Assembly (NCBI RefSeq): GCF_029953595.1
Contig: NZ_CP124535.1
Location: 1,334,001 to 1,398,000, forward strand
Length of the DNA stretch: 64,000 bases
DNA from: Fuscovulum ytuae
GTDB taxonomy: Bacteria; Pseudomonadota; Alphaproteobacteria; Rhodobacterales; Rhodobacteraceae
Direction: 5' to 3'
Notes under the pieces: model-generated
The model's input: the letters and a program-made list of their open reading frames with translations, nothing else
What the model was told of the DNA's origin: nothing
The model's database searches: none
In this document: positions 1 through 9,190 of the stretch, piece by piece
Layout of the letters: each line of letters begins with the position of its first letter
Numbering within the stretch: the first letter of the stretch is position 1
Position numbers and translations under genes: made by a program

Positions 1-308
1 GTCAGCGTCAATTCCCGCAAGGCGCCACTTTCCAGATGGCGCGACATGGCCCGGAAAAAGGTCATGATGCCCTTGCGCACCAAAGGCTCCCCCCCGGTGA
101 TGCGCAGCTTCTCCACCCCCAGCCGGACAAAGGCCGAACAAAGCCGGTCCAGCTCCTCCAAAGTCAGAAGTTCCGCCTTGGGCAGGAATGTCATGTTTTC
201 CGCCATGCAATAGGTGCAGCGGAAATCGCAGCGATCCGTCACCGATACCCGCAAATAGGAAATCGGCCGGGCAAAAGGATCAATCAGGGGGGCAGCGCGC
301 GCAGTCAT
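1..308 (-). CDS. moaA: GTP 3',8-cyclase MoaA, N-terminal part (runs off left edge)
   Basis: Radical-SAM enzyme of the first step of molybdenum cofactor synthesis (GTP to 3',8-cyclo-7,8-dihydro-GTP). Reading the minus strand from the ATG at 308 gives 102 codons with no stop. The product begins [20 protein letters not shown] and carries the radical-SAM cluster motif CDFRCTYCM at about residues 28-36, then [12 protein letters not shown], typical of MoaA. Only the N-terminal third is in the window; the rest lies to the left. The assignment rests on these two motifs and the normal MoaA N-terminus. The gene is transcribed leftward, away from the FAD oxidoreductase. Confidence 0.9.
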   Translation of the reverse strand, partial: MTARAAPLIDPFARPISYLRVSVTDRCDFRCTYCMAENMTFLPKAELLTLEELDRLCSAFVRLGVEKLRITGGEPLVRKGIMTFFRAMSRHLESGALRELTL

Positions 309-441
309 ACCCAAAACCTTAAGGTCTGCGCCGCACAGTCGCAAGCCAGCTCATGCCGGCCCGCCCCCGACCTTCGTCCCGCCTGATCAAAGTCCCACCT
401 GATCACACGCCCCGAAATCCAGCGCGGACCGCCGCCACCCG

Positions 442-490
442 TTAAGGTTAACACGCCCGCCCAACCCATTCGCCTTGGTCCAAAAACTCA
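442..490. repeat. Direct repeat copy 1 (TTAAGGTTAAC ... ACTCAA module)
   Basis: Contains TTAAGGTTAAC, a C-rich spacer and CCTTGGTCCAAAAACTCAA. It matches copy 2 at 570-612. The second half also recurs at about 57458-57478 upstream of bchG. The function is unknown. Confidence 0.5.
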
Positions 491-569
491 AGACTCGCCG
501 CCCAACCAAGGCGCAACGCCCAAAAGATCAAGGCAAAACCCGCCCCACCGCGCCGCTCTTCATCAATCT

Positions 570-612
570 TTAAGGTTAACGCCCGCCCCCTCACCTTGGC
601 CCAAATACTCAA
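570..612. repeat. Direct repeat copy 2 (TTAAGGTTAAC ... ACTCAA module)
   Basis: Contains TTAAGGTTAAC, GCCCGCCCCCT and ACCTTGGCCCAAATACTCAA. It lies just 3' of the FAD oxidoreductase gene (minus strand). The TTGGCCCAAATACTCAAA part is identical to bases near 57461-57478. Confidence 0.5.
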
Positions 613-649
613 AAAAACCACCGCGCCCCCAACCGCAACGCCAGGAACA

Positions 650-1996
650 TCAAAGCGACGGCCCCGGCACCAGCCGCGACCCATCCGAAAACCGTGAAAG
701 CCGGAACCGTGCAAGGTCATGCCCCACCGCATCCCCCGCCACCAGATCGGCCACCACGCGCCCCATTCCGGGCCCGATCCCGAATCCATGCCCGCTCATC
801 CCCGTGGCCACCACCAGCCCCGGCACTGCCGCGACCCGGTCCACCACCGGCACCACATCCGGCATCGTATCGATCATCCCCGCCCATGCCGCCCGCAGTT
901 TCGGCCGCCCCAGCCCCGGAAAAGCCGACGCCATCGCCGCCTGCACCCGCCCGATCCGCTCCATGTTCGGCGCAGGGTTTAACACCCGCACCCCCTCAAA
1001 GGGCGACACCTCATCGCCCCCCCAGCGCCGCTTCGTCCCCCAAGCATCGGGATAGCCCGCAGGCGCCATCGCCTTGAACGCTGTGGAACGGAAATCCTTT
1101 TTCAAAACAGGAAGATAGACGCCAATGTTGCGAAACGCATCCGGCCCCACAAAGAAGTCATGCCCCGATCCCGGCGCGATGGAATAGCCGCCATCCTGCC
1201 GCCGCCGAAAGGCGAAATCGTCGTCGCAGGCATTGCCCGCGAACACCTCCGCCATCGGCTCCGTCGCCGCCACGCTGGCCAAGACGGCCAGTTGCGGAAT
1301 GGCCACCCCCTCGGCCCGAAGAAACAGCGATGACCACGCGCCCCCCGCCACCACGACCTGATCGCAACCGATCCGCCCCTTCTCGGTGAATACCCCCGTC
1401 ACCCGCCCGCCCTGCCGGTCCAGACGCCGCACCGCGCAGTTCTCCAGAACCACCGCCCCCCGCGCGATCGCCCCTTCCACCAGCGTAGGCACCGCCGCCC
1501 AAGGCTCCCCCCGCGCATCCGACGGTGTCAGCAATCCCCCGGTCCAGCCCTTCACGCTGCCCTTCAACCGCTCGGCCACCGCGCCCGAAGTCACCATATG
1601 GCTGTCCACGCCAAAGGCCCGCGCCTCCGAAAGCCAGGCCTCGAACCCCGCCATCTCGCGCTCGGTCTTGGCAAGATAGAGAACACCTTCCTGCCGGAAC
1701 CCCAGCCTTTCGCCAAACTCCTGCGCCAAGGATTTCCAGATGCGCATGCTCTCCATCATGATGGGCAATTCGCCCATGTCGCGCCCCTGCTGGCGGATCC
1801 AGCCCCAGTTGCGGCTGGATTGTTCCCCGGCGATTCTGCCCTTTTCGCAAAGGGTTACGCGCAAACCCTTCTCGGCCAGAAACCACGCCGTCATCACCCC
1901 GATGACCCCGCCGCCCAGCACCACCACATCACAGGCTTTGGGGGCCTCTCCCCCGAACCGCACCGGAGACGCCTCGGAAATCGGAAAGCGCATCAT
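650..1996 (-). CDS. FAD-dependent amine/D-amino-acid oxidoreductase (DAO family)
   Basis: 448 aa flavoprotein of the DAO fold, related to D-amino-acid dehydrogenase (DadA) and sarcosine-oxidase-like enzymes. An N-terminal dinucleotide-binding motif, VVVLGGGVIGVMTAWFLAEK, starts at about residue 24, and a C-terminal FAD-contact motif, GMSGHGFGIGPGMG, is present. The ATG at 1996 overlaps the argE stop codon (ATGA), so the two genes are probably translationally coupled in one minus-strand operon. The substrate is not evident. The neighbouring deacetylase and divergent peptide transporter suggest amino-acid or peptide catabolism, which is inference only. Confidence 0.8.
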   Translation of the reverse strand: MMRFPISEASPVRFGGEAPKACDVVVLGGGVIGVMTAWFLAEKGLRVTLCEKGRIAGEQSSRNWGWIRQQGRDMGELPIMMESMRIWKSLAQEFGERLGFRQEGVLYLAKTEREMAGFEAWLSEARAFGVDSHMVTSGAVAERLKGSVKGWTGGLLTPSDARGEPWAAVPTLVEGAIARGAVVLENCAVRRLDRQGGRVTGVFTEKGRIGCDQVVVAGGAWSSLFLRAEGVAIPQLAVLASVAATEPMAEVFAGNACDDDFAFRRRQDGGYSIAPGSGHDFFVGPDAFRNIGVYLPVLKKDFRSTAFKAMAPAGYPDAWGTKRRWGGDEVSPFEGVRVLNPAPNMERIGRVQAAMASAFPGLGRPKLRAAWAGMIDTMPDVVPVVDRVAAVPGLVVATGMSGHGFGIGPGMGRVVADLVAGDAVGHDLARFRLSRFSDGSRLVPGPSL

Positions 1997-3186
1997 GCCG
2001 ACAACTCCTCCAAAAGCCGCTCCATGAAGCGCTGCCCCGCCTCAAACTCGCTCACCGCCAGCCATTCATCGGCCTGATGCGCCTGCGCGATGTCGCCCGG
2101 CCCGCAGATCGCGGCAGAATAGCCCGCCTCCTGAAACTGCCCTGCTTCCGTGCCATAGGACACGACGCCCACCGCATTCCCCCCTGTCAGACGGCGGATC
2201 AGGGCCTCGGCCACCCCCTCTGGTTCGGGCAGCAGCGCGGGCACCCCGAAAAACCGTTCCAGATGGATGCCCGCCTCCGGCCTCACGGCCTTCATGCCCG
2301 CCTCAACCCGCGCTACTTCGGTAAGAAATTCAGACACATGCGTCTCGATCTCTTCACCCGGAACCACCCGCATCTCCAGCGCGAAACGGCAATCGGCGGC
2401 GGTGATGTTATGCGCCGTCCCGCCCGAAATCATGCCCACATGCAACGTGGTGAAAGGCGGATCGAACCCCGCCGCCACGGACGAAACCGCCTGCGCCTGT
2501 ATCCACATATTCCGCGCATTCGCCCATTGGATCAGCCGCGCCCCTTCCATGATGGCCGAAACGCCATGAGGCAGCAGCGAGGAATGCACCTCAAACCCTT
2601 TCACATGGACATGGAACCCCGTCCCGCCCTTGTGCCCGTTGATGACCTGCATCCGCGACGGCTCGCCAATCACCGCAACCGCGCCCTTGGGAAATACCCC
2701 CTGCATCGCCGCGATCATCGGCGGCGCGCCGGTGCAGCCCACCTCTTCGTCATAGCTTAGCGCGATCTGCAAAGGTCGCTTCACCCCGCGCCGCTGCGCC
2801 TCGACCAAGGCCCAGATCGCCAGCGCATCGAACCCCTTCATGTCACAGGTGCCGCGCCCATAAAGCCGCCCCTCCCGCTCCACCACCACCCAAGGGTCGG
2901 ATGTCCAGACCTGCCCATCCACCGGCACCACATCTGTGTGGCCCGAAAGGACCACGGCCCCCTCCTCCCATGGCCCCACATGGGCGAAAAGCGCGGCCTT
3001 TGTGCGATCCTCGTTCCAATGCCTGTGGGCGGTGATGCCATGCTCCGCCAGATAGGCTTCTACCCAATCGACCAAGGGCAGATTGCTGTCGCGGCTGACC
3101 GTGCGAAAGGCCACCAGCCTTTCAAGGATTTCACGAGTAGAGAGCAAGACAGGATCAGGCGTCGTTTTGGGCAAGGGCGCGGGCAT
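1993..3186 (-). CDS. argE: Acetylornithine deacetylase / M20 family metallohydrolase
   Basis: 397 aa zinc-dependent M20 peptidase; by similarity it removes the acetyl group from N-acetylornithine. Metal-site motifs are in the expected order: SGHTDVVPVDG, GRGTCDMKGF and SYDEEVGCTGA. A dimerisation-domain segment follows, then a C-terminal YGTEAGQF motif. The length fits ArgE. It is the first gene of a two-gene minus-strand unit and overlaps the downstream oxidoreductase by 4 bp. The context (an amine oxidase and a peptide importer) leaves open that the real substrate is another N-acyl amino acid, so the symbol is by family. Confidence 0.8.
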   Translation of the reverse strand: MPAPLPKTTPDPVLLSTREILERLVAFRTVSRDSNLPLVDWVEAYLAEHGITAHRHWNEDRTKAALFAHVGPWEEGAVVLSGHTDVVPVDGQVWTSDPWVVVEREGRLYGRGTCDMKGFDALAIWALVEAQRRGVKRPLQIALSYDEEVGCTGAPPMIAAMQGVFPKGAVAVIGEPSRMQVINGHKGGTGFHVHVKGFEVHSSLLPHGVSAIMEGARLIQWANARNMWIQAQAVSSVAAGFDPPFTTLHVGMISGGTAHNITAADCRFALEMRVVPGEEIETHVSEFLTEVARVEAGMKAVRPEAGIHLERFFGVPALLPEPEGVAEALIRRLTGGNAVGVVSYGTEAGQFQEAGYSAAICGPGDIAQAHQADEWLAVSEFEAGQRFMERLLEELSA

Positions 3187-3398
3187 TCTGGGCTTTCCTG
3201 AAAGGCGTCCACAGGTTGGCTGCTTGCCCGCGCAGGGTCAAGGGTCACACCTGCCCGGCGACATGACGTGGGGTCACCCCGCACAAGCGGCTTGCGGCAA
3301 TGCGAAAAATCTCTAACACTCGCCGAAACACGCCGGGCCAAGGCGCAACGCCCCCCCGGAAAAAGAACAATAATCATGTGACCTTGGGGGGTCTTTTC

Positions 3399-4409
3399 AT
3401 GCCCGACGGGGCTTCGCCCGTCCTCGATGTGCGGGGACTAAAGACCGTTTTCAAGACCCGCGGCGGCGAGATTCATGCCGTGAATTCCGTCAGCTTTCAC
3501 CTGCGCCCCGGCGAGCTTTTGGGGGTCGTAGGCGAAAGCGGTTCGGGCAAGTCCGTCACAATGATGTCGCTGATCGGTCTCCTCCCCTCTCCCCCCGCCG
3601 AGGTGCGCGGCGGCGAAGTCCTGCTGGGAGGGCGTGACCTCCTGAAACTCGCCCCCCGCGACCTCCAAGAGGTGCGCGGGGCCAAGGTGGGTTTCGTCTT
3701 TCAAGACCCGATGACCAGCCTCAACCCCGTCTTCACCGTGGGCAACCAGATCATGGAACCCCTGATGAAGCATATGGGGATGACCAAGGCCCAAGCCGCC
3801 GACCGTGCGGCAGAACTGCTGTCCCTCGTCGGCATTCCCGATGCGAAAAAGCGCCTGAAATCCTACCCGCATCAGTTTTCCGGTGGCATGCGTCAACGCG
3901 TGATGATCGCCATTGCCCTGGCCTGCGATCCCGACGTTTTGATCGCTGACGAACCCACCACCGCGCTTGATGTGACGATCCAGGCCCAGATCATCGAACT
4001 GGTCAAGGAACTGCGCCAGAAACTTGGCATGGCCATCGTCTGGATCACCCATGATCTGGGCGTCATCGCCGGGATCGCCGATCGCGTGATGGTTATGTAT
4101 GGCGGTCAGGTTGTCGAACAGGCCCCTGTGAAAGAACTCTTCGCCAATCCCCGCCACCCCTATACGCGCGCCCTTCTGAAAACCGTGCCCGCCCTGACCG
4201 GCACCCGTGCCGCGCGGCTTGAGGTGATTCAAGGCCAACCGCCAATCCTGATCGGCGAACCCACGGCCTGCCCCTTCCGCGCGCGCTGCGCCCATGCGCA
4301 TCCCCGCTGCGAAACGGAAAACCCCCAGCGCCGCGCCATTGATGGCCTGCCCGTCGGTCAAGGCCATGACGTCGCCTGCCACTGGAACCCAGAGGTGGCC
4401 CATGCCTGA
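3399..4409 (+). CDS. Peptide ABC transporter ATP-binding protein (DppD/OppD-like)
   Basis: 336 aa cytoplasmic ATPase of a family-5 peptide importer. It has Walker A GESGSGKS, signature FSGGMRQRV, Walker [13 protein letters not shown] and switch His in ITHDLG. The C-terminal oligopeptide-type extension has [14 protein letters not shown]. The ATG at 3399 ([13 protein letters not shown]) is preferred over the upstream in-frame codon at 3300 because the family N-terminus begins there and it follows a G-rich stretch. It is the first gene of a five-gene operon ordered ATPase-ATPase-binding protein-permease-permease. That order is unusual, since the binding protein normally comes first. Confidence 0.9.
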   Translation: MPDGASPVLDVRGLKTVFKTRGGEIHAVNSVSFHLRPGELLGVVGESGSGKSVTMMSLIGLLPSPPAEVRGGEVLLGGRDLLKLAPRDLQEVRGAKVGFVFQDPMTSLNPVFTVGNQIMEPLMKHMGMTKAQAADRAAELLSLVGIPDAKKRLKSYPHQFSGGMRQRVMIAIALACDPDVLIADEPTTALDVTIQAQIIELVKELRQKLGMAIVWITHDLGVIAGIADRVMVMYGGQVVEQAPVKELFANPRHPYTRALLKTVPALTGTRAARLEVIQGQPPILIGEPTACPFRARCAHAHPRCETENPQRRAIDGLPVGQGHDVACHWNPEVAHA

Positions 4410-5454
4410 GCCCCTTGTAAAAGTGCGCGACCTGAAGATGCATTTTCCCATCTATGCAGGTGTGCTGCGCCGCAAGGTGGGCGACGTGAAGGCCGTCGAT
4501 GGCATCAGCTTCGACATCTTTCAGGGCGAAACCCTTGGACTCGTGGGCGAATCCGGCTGCGGCAAATCCACCGTGGGCCGCGCCCTTCTGCGGCTTTATG
4601 AACCGACCTCCGGGTCGGTGGTGATCGGCGGCGAGGATATCGCCTCCCTGCCCCCCGATGCGCTGCGCAAAAAACGCCCCACGATGCAGATGGTCTTTCA
4701 GGACCCGCAAGCCAGCCTCAACCCCCGCATGACGGTGGCGGCCATCATCGGGGAACCCTTGGATGAACACACCGACTGGACCGAGGCGAAAAAGACCGAA
4801 CGCATCTATGAATTGATGGATCAGGTCGGGCTCAACCGTCGCTTTGCCAACCGCTACCCGCATGAATTTTCCGGCGGTCAGCGTCAGCGTATCGGCATCG
4901 CCCGTGCCCTTGCGCTGAACCCCAGATTCATCGTCTGCGATGAACCCATCGCCGCCCTTGACGTGTCCATTCAGGCGCAGGTGGTGAACCTTCTGGAAGA
5001 CCTGCAAGACAAGCTGGGCCTAACCTACCTCTTCATCAGCCATGACCTGTCCATGGTCCGCCACATCGCGGATCGGGTGGCGGTCATGTATCTGGGCCAG
5101 ATCGCGGAACTTTCGCCCCGCGACGCGCTTTATGCCGAACCGCTTCACCCCTATGCGCAGGCCCTGCTTTCCGCCGTGCCCGAGGCCGATCCCACAGTCG
5201 AAGCCACCCGCCAGCGCATAATTTTGAAGGGCGATGTGCCCTCACCTGCCAATCCGCCCAAGGGCTGCAATTTCTGCACGCGCTGCCCGAAGGTGATCCC
5301 CCTCTGCCGCGAGACGAAGCCCCCCCTGACCGAGGTTCAGCCGGGCCGCTTCGTCGCCTGCCATCTGGTCGCGGCAAATACCGATACAGCCGGGGGGCAC
5401 GCATCCCCCGGTCCCGAGGTGCGCGAGCACAACCAACAAGGAGAACTGACATGA
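4402..5454 (+). CDS. Peptide ABC transporter ATP-binding protein (DppF/OppF-like)
   Basis: 350 aa partner ATPase of the same importer. Walker A is GESGCGKST, the signature [15 protein letters not shown] and Walker [13 protein letters not shown]. The C-terminal Cys-rich motif [14 protein letters not shown] is the usual oligopeptide-transporter tail. The ATG at 4402 ([11 protein letters not shown]) overlaps the end of the previous gene by 8 bp. The in-frame upstream ATG at 4294 would add 36 residues that are only the shadow of the first ATPase. The stop overlaps the next start (ATGA). Confidence 0.9.
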   Translation: MPEPLVKVRDLKMHFPIYAGVLRRKVGDVKAVDGISFDIFQGETLGLVGESGCGKSTVGRALLRLYEPTSGSVVIGGEDIASLPPDALRKKRPTMQMVFQDPQASLNPRMTVAAIIGEPLDEHTDWTEAKKTERIYELMDQVGLNRRFANRYPHEFSGGQRQRIGIARALALNPRFIVCDEPIAALDVSIQAQVVNLLEDLQDKLGLTYLFISHDLSMVRHIADRVAVMYLGQIAELSPRDALYAEPLHPYAQALLSAVPEADPTVEATRQRIILKGDVPSPANPPKGCNFCTRCPKVIPLCRETKPPLTEVQPGRFVACHLVAANTDTAGGHASPGPEVREHNQQGELT

Positions 5455-7154
5455 AATTCAGAACCGCCCTTCTGGGCGCTGCGGCAGCCTTCGTGCTGGC
5501 CCCGGCGGCCCATGCCGAACGGGGCGCAGACGGCGAGGTCAAGGTATTCTATTACCAGGCCGTCTCGACGCTGAACGCCTACCTGTCCTCGGGCACCAAG
5601 GACGTCGAAGCGGGCTCCCTCGTCCTTGAACCGCTGGCCGGTTTCGATCAGGACGGCCAGCTTTTCCCGCGCCTCGCGCAGGATATCCCCACGGTCGAAA
5701 ATGGCGGCGTCTCGGCTGACCTCACCTCGATCACCTGGAAACTGAAGGAAGGTCTCCTTTGGTCCGACGGCACCCCGGTCACCTCGGCCGACGTGAAATT
5801 CACCTATGAATACTGCACCGCCCCCGATGGCGGTTGCGCGCAGGGCGCGAAATATGAAGGCATTGCCTCGATCGACACGCCCGACGACCTGACCATCGTC
5901 GTGAACTTTGCGGCACCCAAGCCCTATCCCTATCAGCCCTTCACGGGTGGCACCGCGCCGATCCTGCAAAAGGCGCAGTTCGAATCCTGCATGGGCGCTG
6001 CGGCGGCAAGCTGCGTCGAACAAAACTCCAAACCCGTTGGCACCGGGCCCTTCATCGTCACCGACTTCAAGGTGAATGACGTGGTCACGCTCGAAGCCAA
6101 CCCGAACTACCGTGACGCCTCCAAGCCCGCCTTCGGCAAGGTCACGATCAAGGGCGGCGGCGACGCACTTTCGGCGGCCTCTGCCGTGATGGAAACCGGC
6201 GAATTCGACTACGCTTGGAACACCCAGATCAACCCCGACCAGCAGGCCCAGATGGAAGCCGGCGGCAAGGGCAGCTTTGTCAACGCCTTCGGCACGCTCG
6301 TCGAACGGATCGAGATCAACATGACCGATCCCTCGCCCGCCCTGCCGGAAGGCGAACGCTCCACCACCAAGCATCCGCATCCGATCTTCTCGGATCCGAA
6401 CGTGCGCAAGGCGATGTCGATCGCTATCGACCGTCAGACGCTGGTGGATATCGGCTATGGTGGCGCGGGTCGCCCGACCTGCAACCTCGTCCCCGCTCCG
6501 GCCTATCAGGCCTCGGACAACACCGCATGCCTGACGCAAGACCTTGAAGGGGCCAAGGCCCTTCTGGAACAGGCCGGCTGGACCGATACCGATGGCGACG
6601 GCATCCGCGACAAGGACGGCAAGAAACTGTCGATCCTTTACCAGACCTCGGTCAACGCGGTGCGTCAGGACTTCCAAGCCCTCATCAAGGGCTGGTGGAA
6701 CGAGATCGGCGTGGAAGTGGAACTGAAGTCGATCGACGCTTCGGTCTTCTTCGGTGGTGACGCGGCCTCGCCCGACACCTTCCAGAAGTTCTATGCCGAT
6801 GTCGAAATGTATGCCAACAACTTCGACGGCACCGATGCCGAGCCCTACATGGCGCAATACCTGTGCGACAAGATCCCGGGCCCGGAAAATCAGTGGCAGG
6901 GCGAAAACATCAACCGCTTCTGCGACCCGGCCTATGACGCGCTGGTTAAGGAACTCTCCACCACTTCGGGCATCGAAGCACGCGGCGAACTCGTCAAGAA
7001 ACTGAACGACATGCTGACCAAGGACAGCAACATCGTCATCCCGCTGGTTGACCGCGGCCGTTTCTCGGCCAAGTCGAACACGCTCGATGGTTTCGTGATG
7101 AACTCGTGGGACACCGAACTGTGGAACGTCCAAGATTGGACCCGCGTGAAGTGA
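5451..7154 (+). CDS. Peptide ABC transporter substrate-binding protein (SBP family 5)
   Basis: 567 aa periplasmic solute-binding protein. It has a signal peptide ([20 protein letters not shown], cut after AHA) and the family-5 fold, with [20 protein letters not shown] near the N-terminal third. A good AAGGAG ribosome site precedes the ATG, which overlaps the upstream TGA. A GC hairpin at 7168-7201 follows and probably protects this transcript, so that the binding protein is made in excess. The ligand cannot be read from the sequence; oligopeptide is the family default. Confidence 0.9.
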   Translation: MKFRTALLGAAAAFVLAPAAHAERGADGEVKVFYYQAVSTLNAYLSSGTKDVEAGSLVLEPLAGFDQDGQLFPRLAQDIPTVENGGVSADLTSITWKLKEGLLWSDGTPVTSADVKFTYEYCTAPDGGCAQGAKYEGIASIDTPDDLTIVVNFAAPKPYPYQPFTGGTAPILQKAQFESCMGAAAASCVEQNSKPVGTGPFIVTDFKVNDVVTLEANPNYRDASKPAFGKVTIKGGGDALSAASAVMETGEFDYAWNTQINPDQQAQMEAGGKGSFVNAFGTLVERIEINMTDPSPALPEGERSTTKHPHPIFSDPNVRKAMSIAIDRQTLVDIGYGGAGRPTCNLVPAPAYQASDNTACLTQDLEGAKALLEQAGWTDTDGDGIRDKDGKKLSILYQTSVNAVRQDFQALIKGWWNEIGVEVELKSIDASVFFGGDAASPDTFQKFYADVEMYANNFDGTDAEPYMAQYLCDKIPGPENQWQGENINRFCDPAYDALVKELSTTSGIEARGELVKKLNDMLTKDSNIVIPLVDRGRFSAKSNTLDGFVMNSWDTELWNVQDWTRVK

Positions 7155-7167
7155 TCTGACACTATTC

Positions 7168-7201
7168 GGGGCGCGCGGCGGCATGGCCAGCTGCGCGCCC
7201 C
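7168..7201 (+). terminator. Intercistronic hairpin after the binding-protein gene
   Basis: Arms GGGGCGCGC (7168-7176) and GCGCGCCCC (7193-7201) form a perfect 9-bp stem with a 16-nt loop, 13 bp after the binding-protein stop. There is no T-run, so partial termination or 3' end stabilisation is more likely than full termination. Confidence 0.55.
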
Positions 7202-7234
7202 TTCCTTTCCTTTCCCCGTATCCTTGGGACGTCC

Positions 7235-8242
7235 ATGCTGACATTCACGCTCCGGCGACTGCTGACCGCGATCCCGACGCTGCTTCTGATCAGCCTCGTG
7301 ATCTTTCTTCTGGTCGACCTCGCCCCCGGCAGCCCTCTGTCGGACGTTCCCCTCACCGTGCCCCCTGAGGTGCGCCAGAAAATGCTCGCCGCCATGGGCG
7401 CGGATCAGCCCGTCATGGTGCGCTATCTCCTCTGGCTGAAACAGTTTTTCTGGATCGAACCGCTTTACGGGATCGACGCCCTGTTCGGCACCGACTTCGC
7501 GCAAGGTGCCCAGCGCATCATCAGCTGGCAGTCCAAGGTTCCGGTGATGTCGATCATCGGCGAACGCCTGCCCCAGACGCTGACAGTCGTCGGCACCGCC
7601 TATCTGATCGGTGTGCTGATCGCCCTGCCCATCGGCATCTATTCCGCCTATCGCCAATATTCATGGTTCGATCAGGCCGGCACCTTCTTTGCCATGGCAG
7701 GCTTTTCCGTACCGACCTTCTTTACGGGCAACCTTCTGATCCTGATCTTCGCCGTCAATTTGGGCTGGTTCCCGACGATCTATGACACCAATCTGGAAGT
7801 CACGGATTGGGAAAGCCTCAAGCGTATGCTGTCCCAGATGGCCCTGCCCGTGATGGTGCTGGCCCTTTTCAACGCGGCCGAAATCAGCCGCTACACCCGT
7901 TCCTCCGTCCTTGAAAACCTCGGTCAGGATTACGTCCGCACCGCACGGGCCAAGGGGATGGGCGAAGGCAAGGTCGTGCTGAAACACGTCCTGCGCAACT
8001 CACTGATCCCCGTCGTGACGGTGATCGCCCTCGGCCTGCCCACCGTTTTTGGCGGTGCCATCGTGACCGAGCAGATCTTCAAGATCAACGGCATTGGGGC
8101 GCTCCTGATCGGGGCCATCAACGTCTCGGACCTGCCCACGGTGCAGACCGTGACCTTCATCTTCGCGGTGCTCATCGTGATGTTCAACCTGATCGCCGAT
8201 ATCCTTTACGGCATCCTTGACCCGCGGATCCGCTATGACTGA
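7235..8242 (+). CDS. Peptide ABC transporter permease (DppB/OppB-like)
   Basis: 335 aa inner-membrane permease with an N-terminal segment MLTFTLRRLLTAIPTLLLIS and several further hydrophobic helices. The conserved cytoplasmic EAA loop (ARAKGMGEGKVVLKHVLRN) contacts the ATPases. It is the fourth gene of the operon, after an 80-bp gap containing a hairpin. The stop overlaps the start of the second permease by 8 bp. The length fits the DppB family. Confidence 0.9.
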   Translation: MLTFTLRRLLTAIPTLLLISLVIFLLVDLAPGSPLSDVPLTVPPEVRQKMLAAMGADQPVMVRYLLWLKQFFWIEPLYGIDALFGTDFAQGAQRIISWQSKVPVMSIIGERLPQTLTVVGTAYLIGVLIALPIGIYSAYRQYSWFDQAGTFFAMAGFSVPTFFTGNLLILIFAVNLGWFPTIYDTNLEVTDWESLKRMLSQMALPVMVLALFNAAEISRYTRSSVLENLGQDYVRTARAKGMGEGKVVLKHVLRNSLIPVVTVIALGLPTVFGGAIVTEQIFKINGIGALLIGAINVSDLPTVQTVTFIFAVLIVMFNLIADILYGILDPRIRYD

Positions 8243-9158
8243 CACGACCCTCAAGATCGAAAAGGTCCGCGGTCCTTGGGCCGATGTCTGGGCGCAATTC
8301 CGCAAGCACAAGGGGGCGATGACTGCCCTCGTGATGCTGGGAACGCTGGCCACGCTCTGCCTGCTTGGCCCCCTTGTGTGGCGGATCGATCCGAACTTCA
8401 TCGAAAGCGACACGGTGAAGATGTTCAAGATGCGCAATCAGGGGCCTTCCTTTGCCCATCCCCTCGGGACCGATCAATTGGGCCGCGACATGCTGGCCCG
8501 CATGATGTTCGGCGGGCGCATCTCGCTTGCCGTGGGCATGGTCGCCATGCTTGTCGCCATCTTCATCGGCACGACCGTGGGCGTGCTGGCGGGCTATTTC
8601 CGCCGCATCGACGGGCTTTTGATGCGCCTGACCGACCTCTTCCTCGCCCTGCCGCTGCTGCCCCTTCTCCTTGTGATGATTTTCCTCTTCCGTGACCCGA
8701 TCGCAGGCGTGCTCGGTCCGCGGCTTGGCACTTTCCTTCTGATCGTCATGGCGATTGGCCTGACCAGCTGGATGCAGGCGGCTCGTGTCGTGCGGGGTGA
8801 GGTTCTGGCGCTCAAGGAACGAGAATTCGTGCTGGCCGCCCGGTCCATCGGCACGCCCTCTCGCCGGATCATCACGCGGCATATCCTGCCCAACGTGCTG
8901 TCGCCCGTTCTCGTCGCAGCCACGCTTGGAATCGCGGCGGCGATCATCACGGAATCCGTGCTGTCCTTCCTCGGCCTCGGCTTCCCGCCCGATTTCCCGA
9001 CTTGGGGACGACTGCTCTATGACGGGATCGCCGAAATTCGCACCTACCCGGAACGGGTGGTCTGGCCCGGCCTTGCGATCTCGCTGACCGTTCTGTCGGT
9101 GAATTACATTGGCGACGGGCTGCGCGATGCGCTGGACCCCCGTATCCGGGGGCGCTGA
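8235..9158 (+). CDS. Peptide ABC transporter permease (DppC/OppC-like)
   Basis: 307 aa second permease. An N-terminal OppC-type helix (about residues 27-50) is followed by the core domain, with the proximal motif LGTDQLGRDMLARMMFGGR and the EAA loop RSIGTPSRRIITRHILPN. The ATG at 8235 (MTDTTLKIEK) overlaps the DppB-like stop as ATGACTGA. The TTG at 8217 is also in frame but lies inside the previous gene. It is the last gene of the operon and is followed by a palindromic repeat at 9161-9190. Confidence 0.9.
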   Translation: MTDTTLKIEKVRGPWADVWAQFRKHKGAMTALVMLGTLATLCLLGPLVWRIDPNFIESDTVKMFKMRNQGPSFAHPLGTDQLGRDMLARMMFGGRISLAVGMVAMLVAIFIGTTVGVLAGYFRRIDGLLMRLTDLFLALPLLPLLLVMIFLFRDPIAGVLGPRLGTFLLIVMAIGLTSWMQAARVVRGEVLALKEREFVLAARSIGTPSRRIITRHILPNVLSPVLVAATLGIAAAIITESVLSFLGLGFPPDFPTWGRLLYDGIAEIRTYPERVVWPGLAISLTVLSVNYIGDGLRDALDPRIRGR

Positions 9159-9160
9159 TC

Positions 9161-9190
9161 GGTAAGATGGGCGAAACCGCCCATCCTACC
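9161..9190. repeat. Dispersed palindrome (GATGGGCG...CGCCCATC) at convergent gene ends
   Basis: GGTA-A-GATGGGCG, AAAC, CGCCCATC-C-TACC: a perfect 8-bp stem extended by 4 bp past one mismatch. It lies between the converging ABC operon and the DUF3422 gene. Relatives lie at 10699-10722, 30758-30785 and 30800-30826. It could act as a bidirectional terminator. Confidence 0.6.

Larger units (their letters stand above)
309..649. other. Intergenic region with no gene; holds a two-copy direct repeat
   Basis: 341 bp between the moaA start and the end of the FAD oxidoreductase gene. I see no convincing gene: the open frame at 36-386 on the plus strand is a shadow of moaA. The interval holds two imperfect copies of a module, at about 442-490 and 570-612. 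Each copy has TTAAGGTTAAC, a C/G-rich spacer and then CCTTGG(T/C)CCAAA(A/T)ACTCAA. The moaA promoter should also lie here but is not recognisable. Confidence 0.6.

Noticed and set aside
36-386. 116-codon open frame on the plus strand at the left edge
   Set aside because: It is the complement of the moaA start, which carries the CDFRCTYCM motif.
5337-7244. 635-codon open frame on the minus strand opposite the peptide-binding protein
   Set aside because: Antisense shadow of a clear SBP family 5 gene; no signal, motif or ribosome site of its own.
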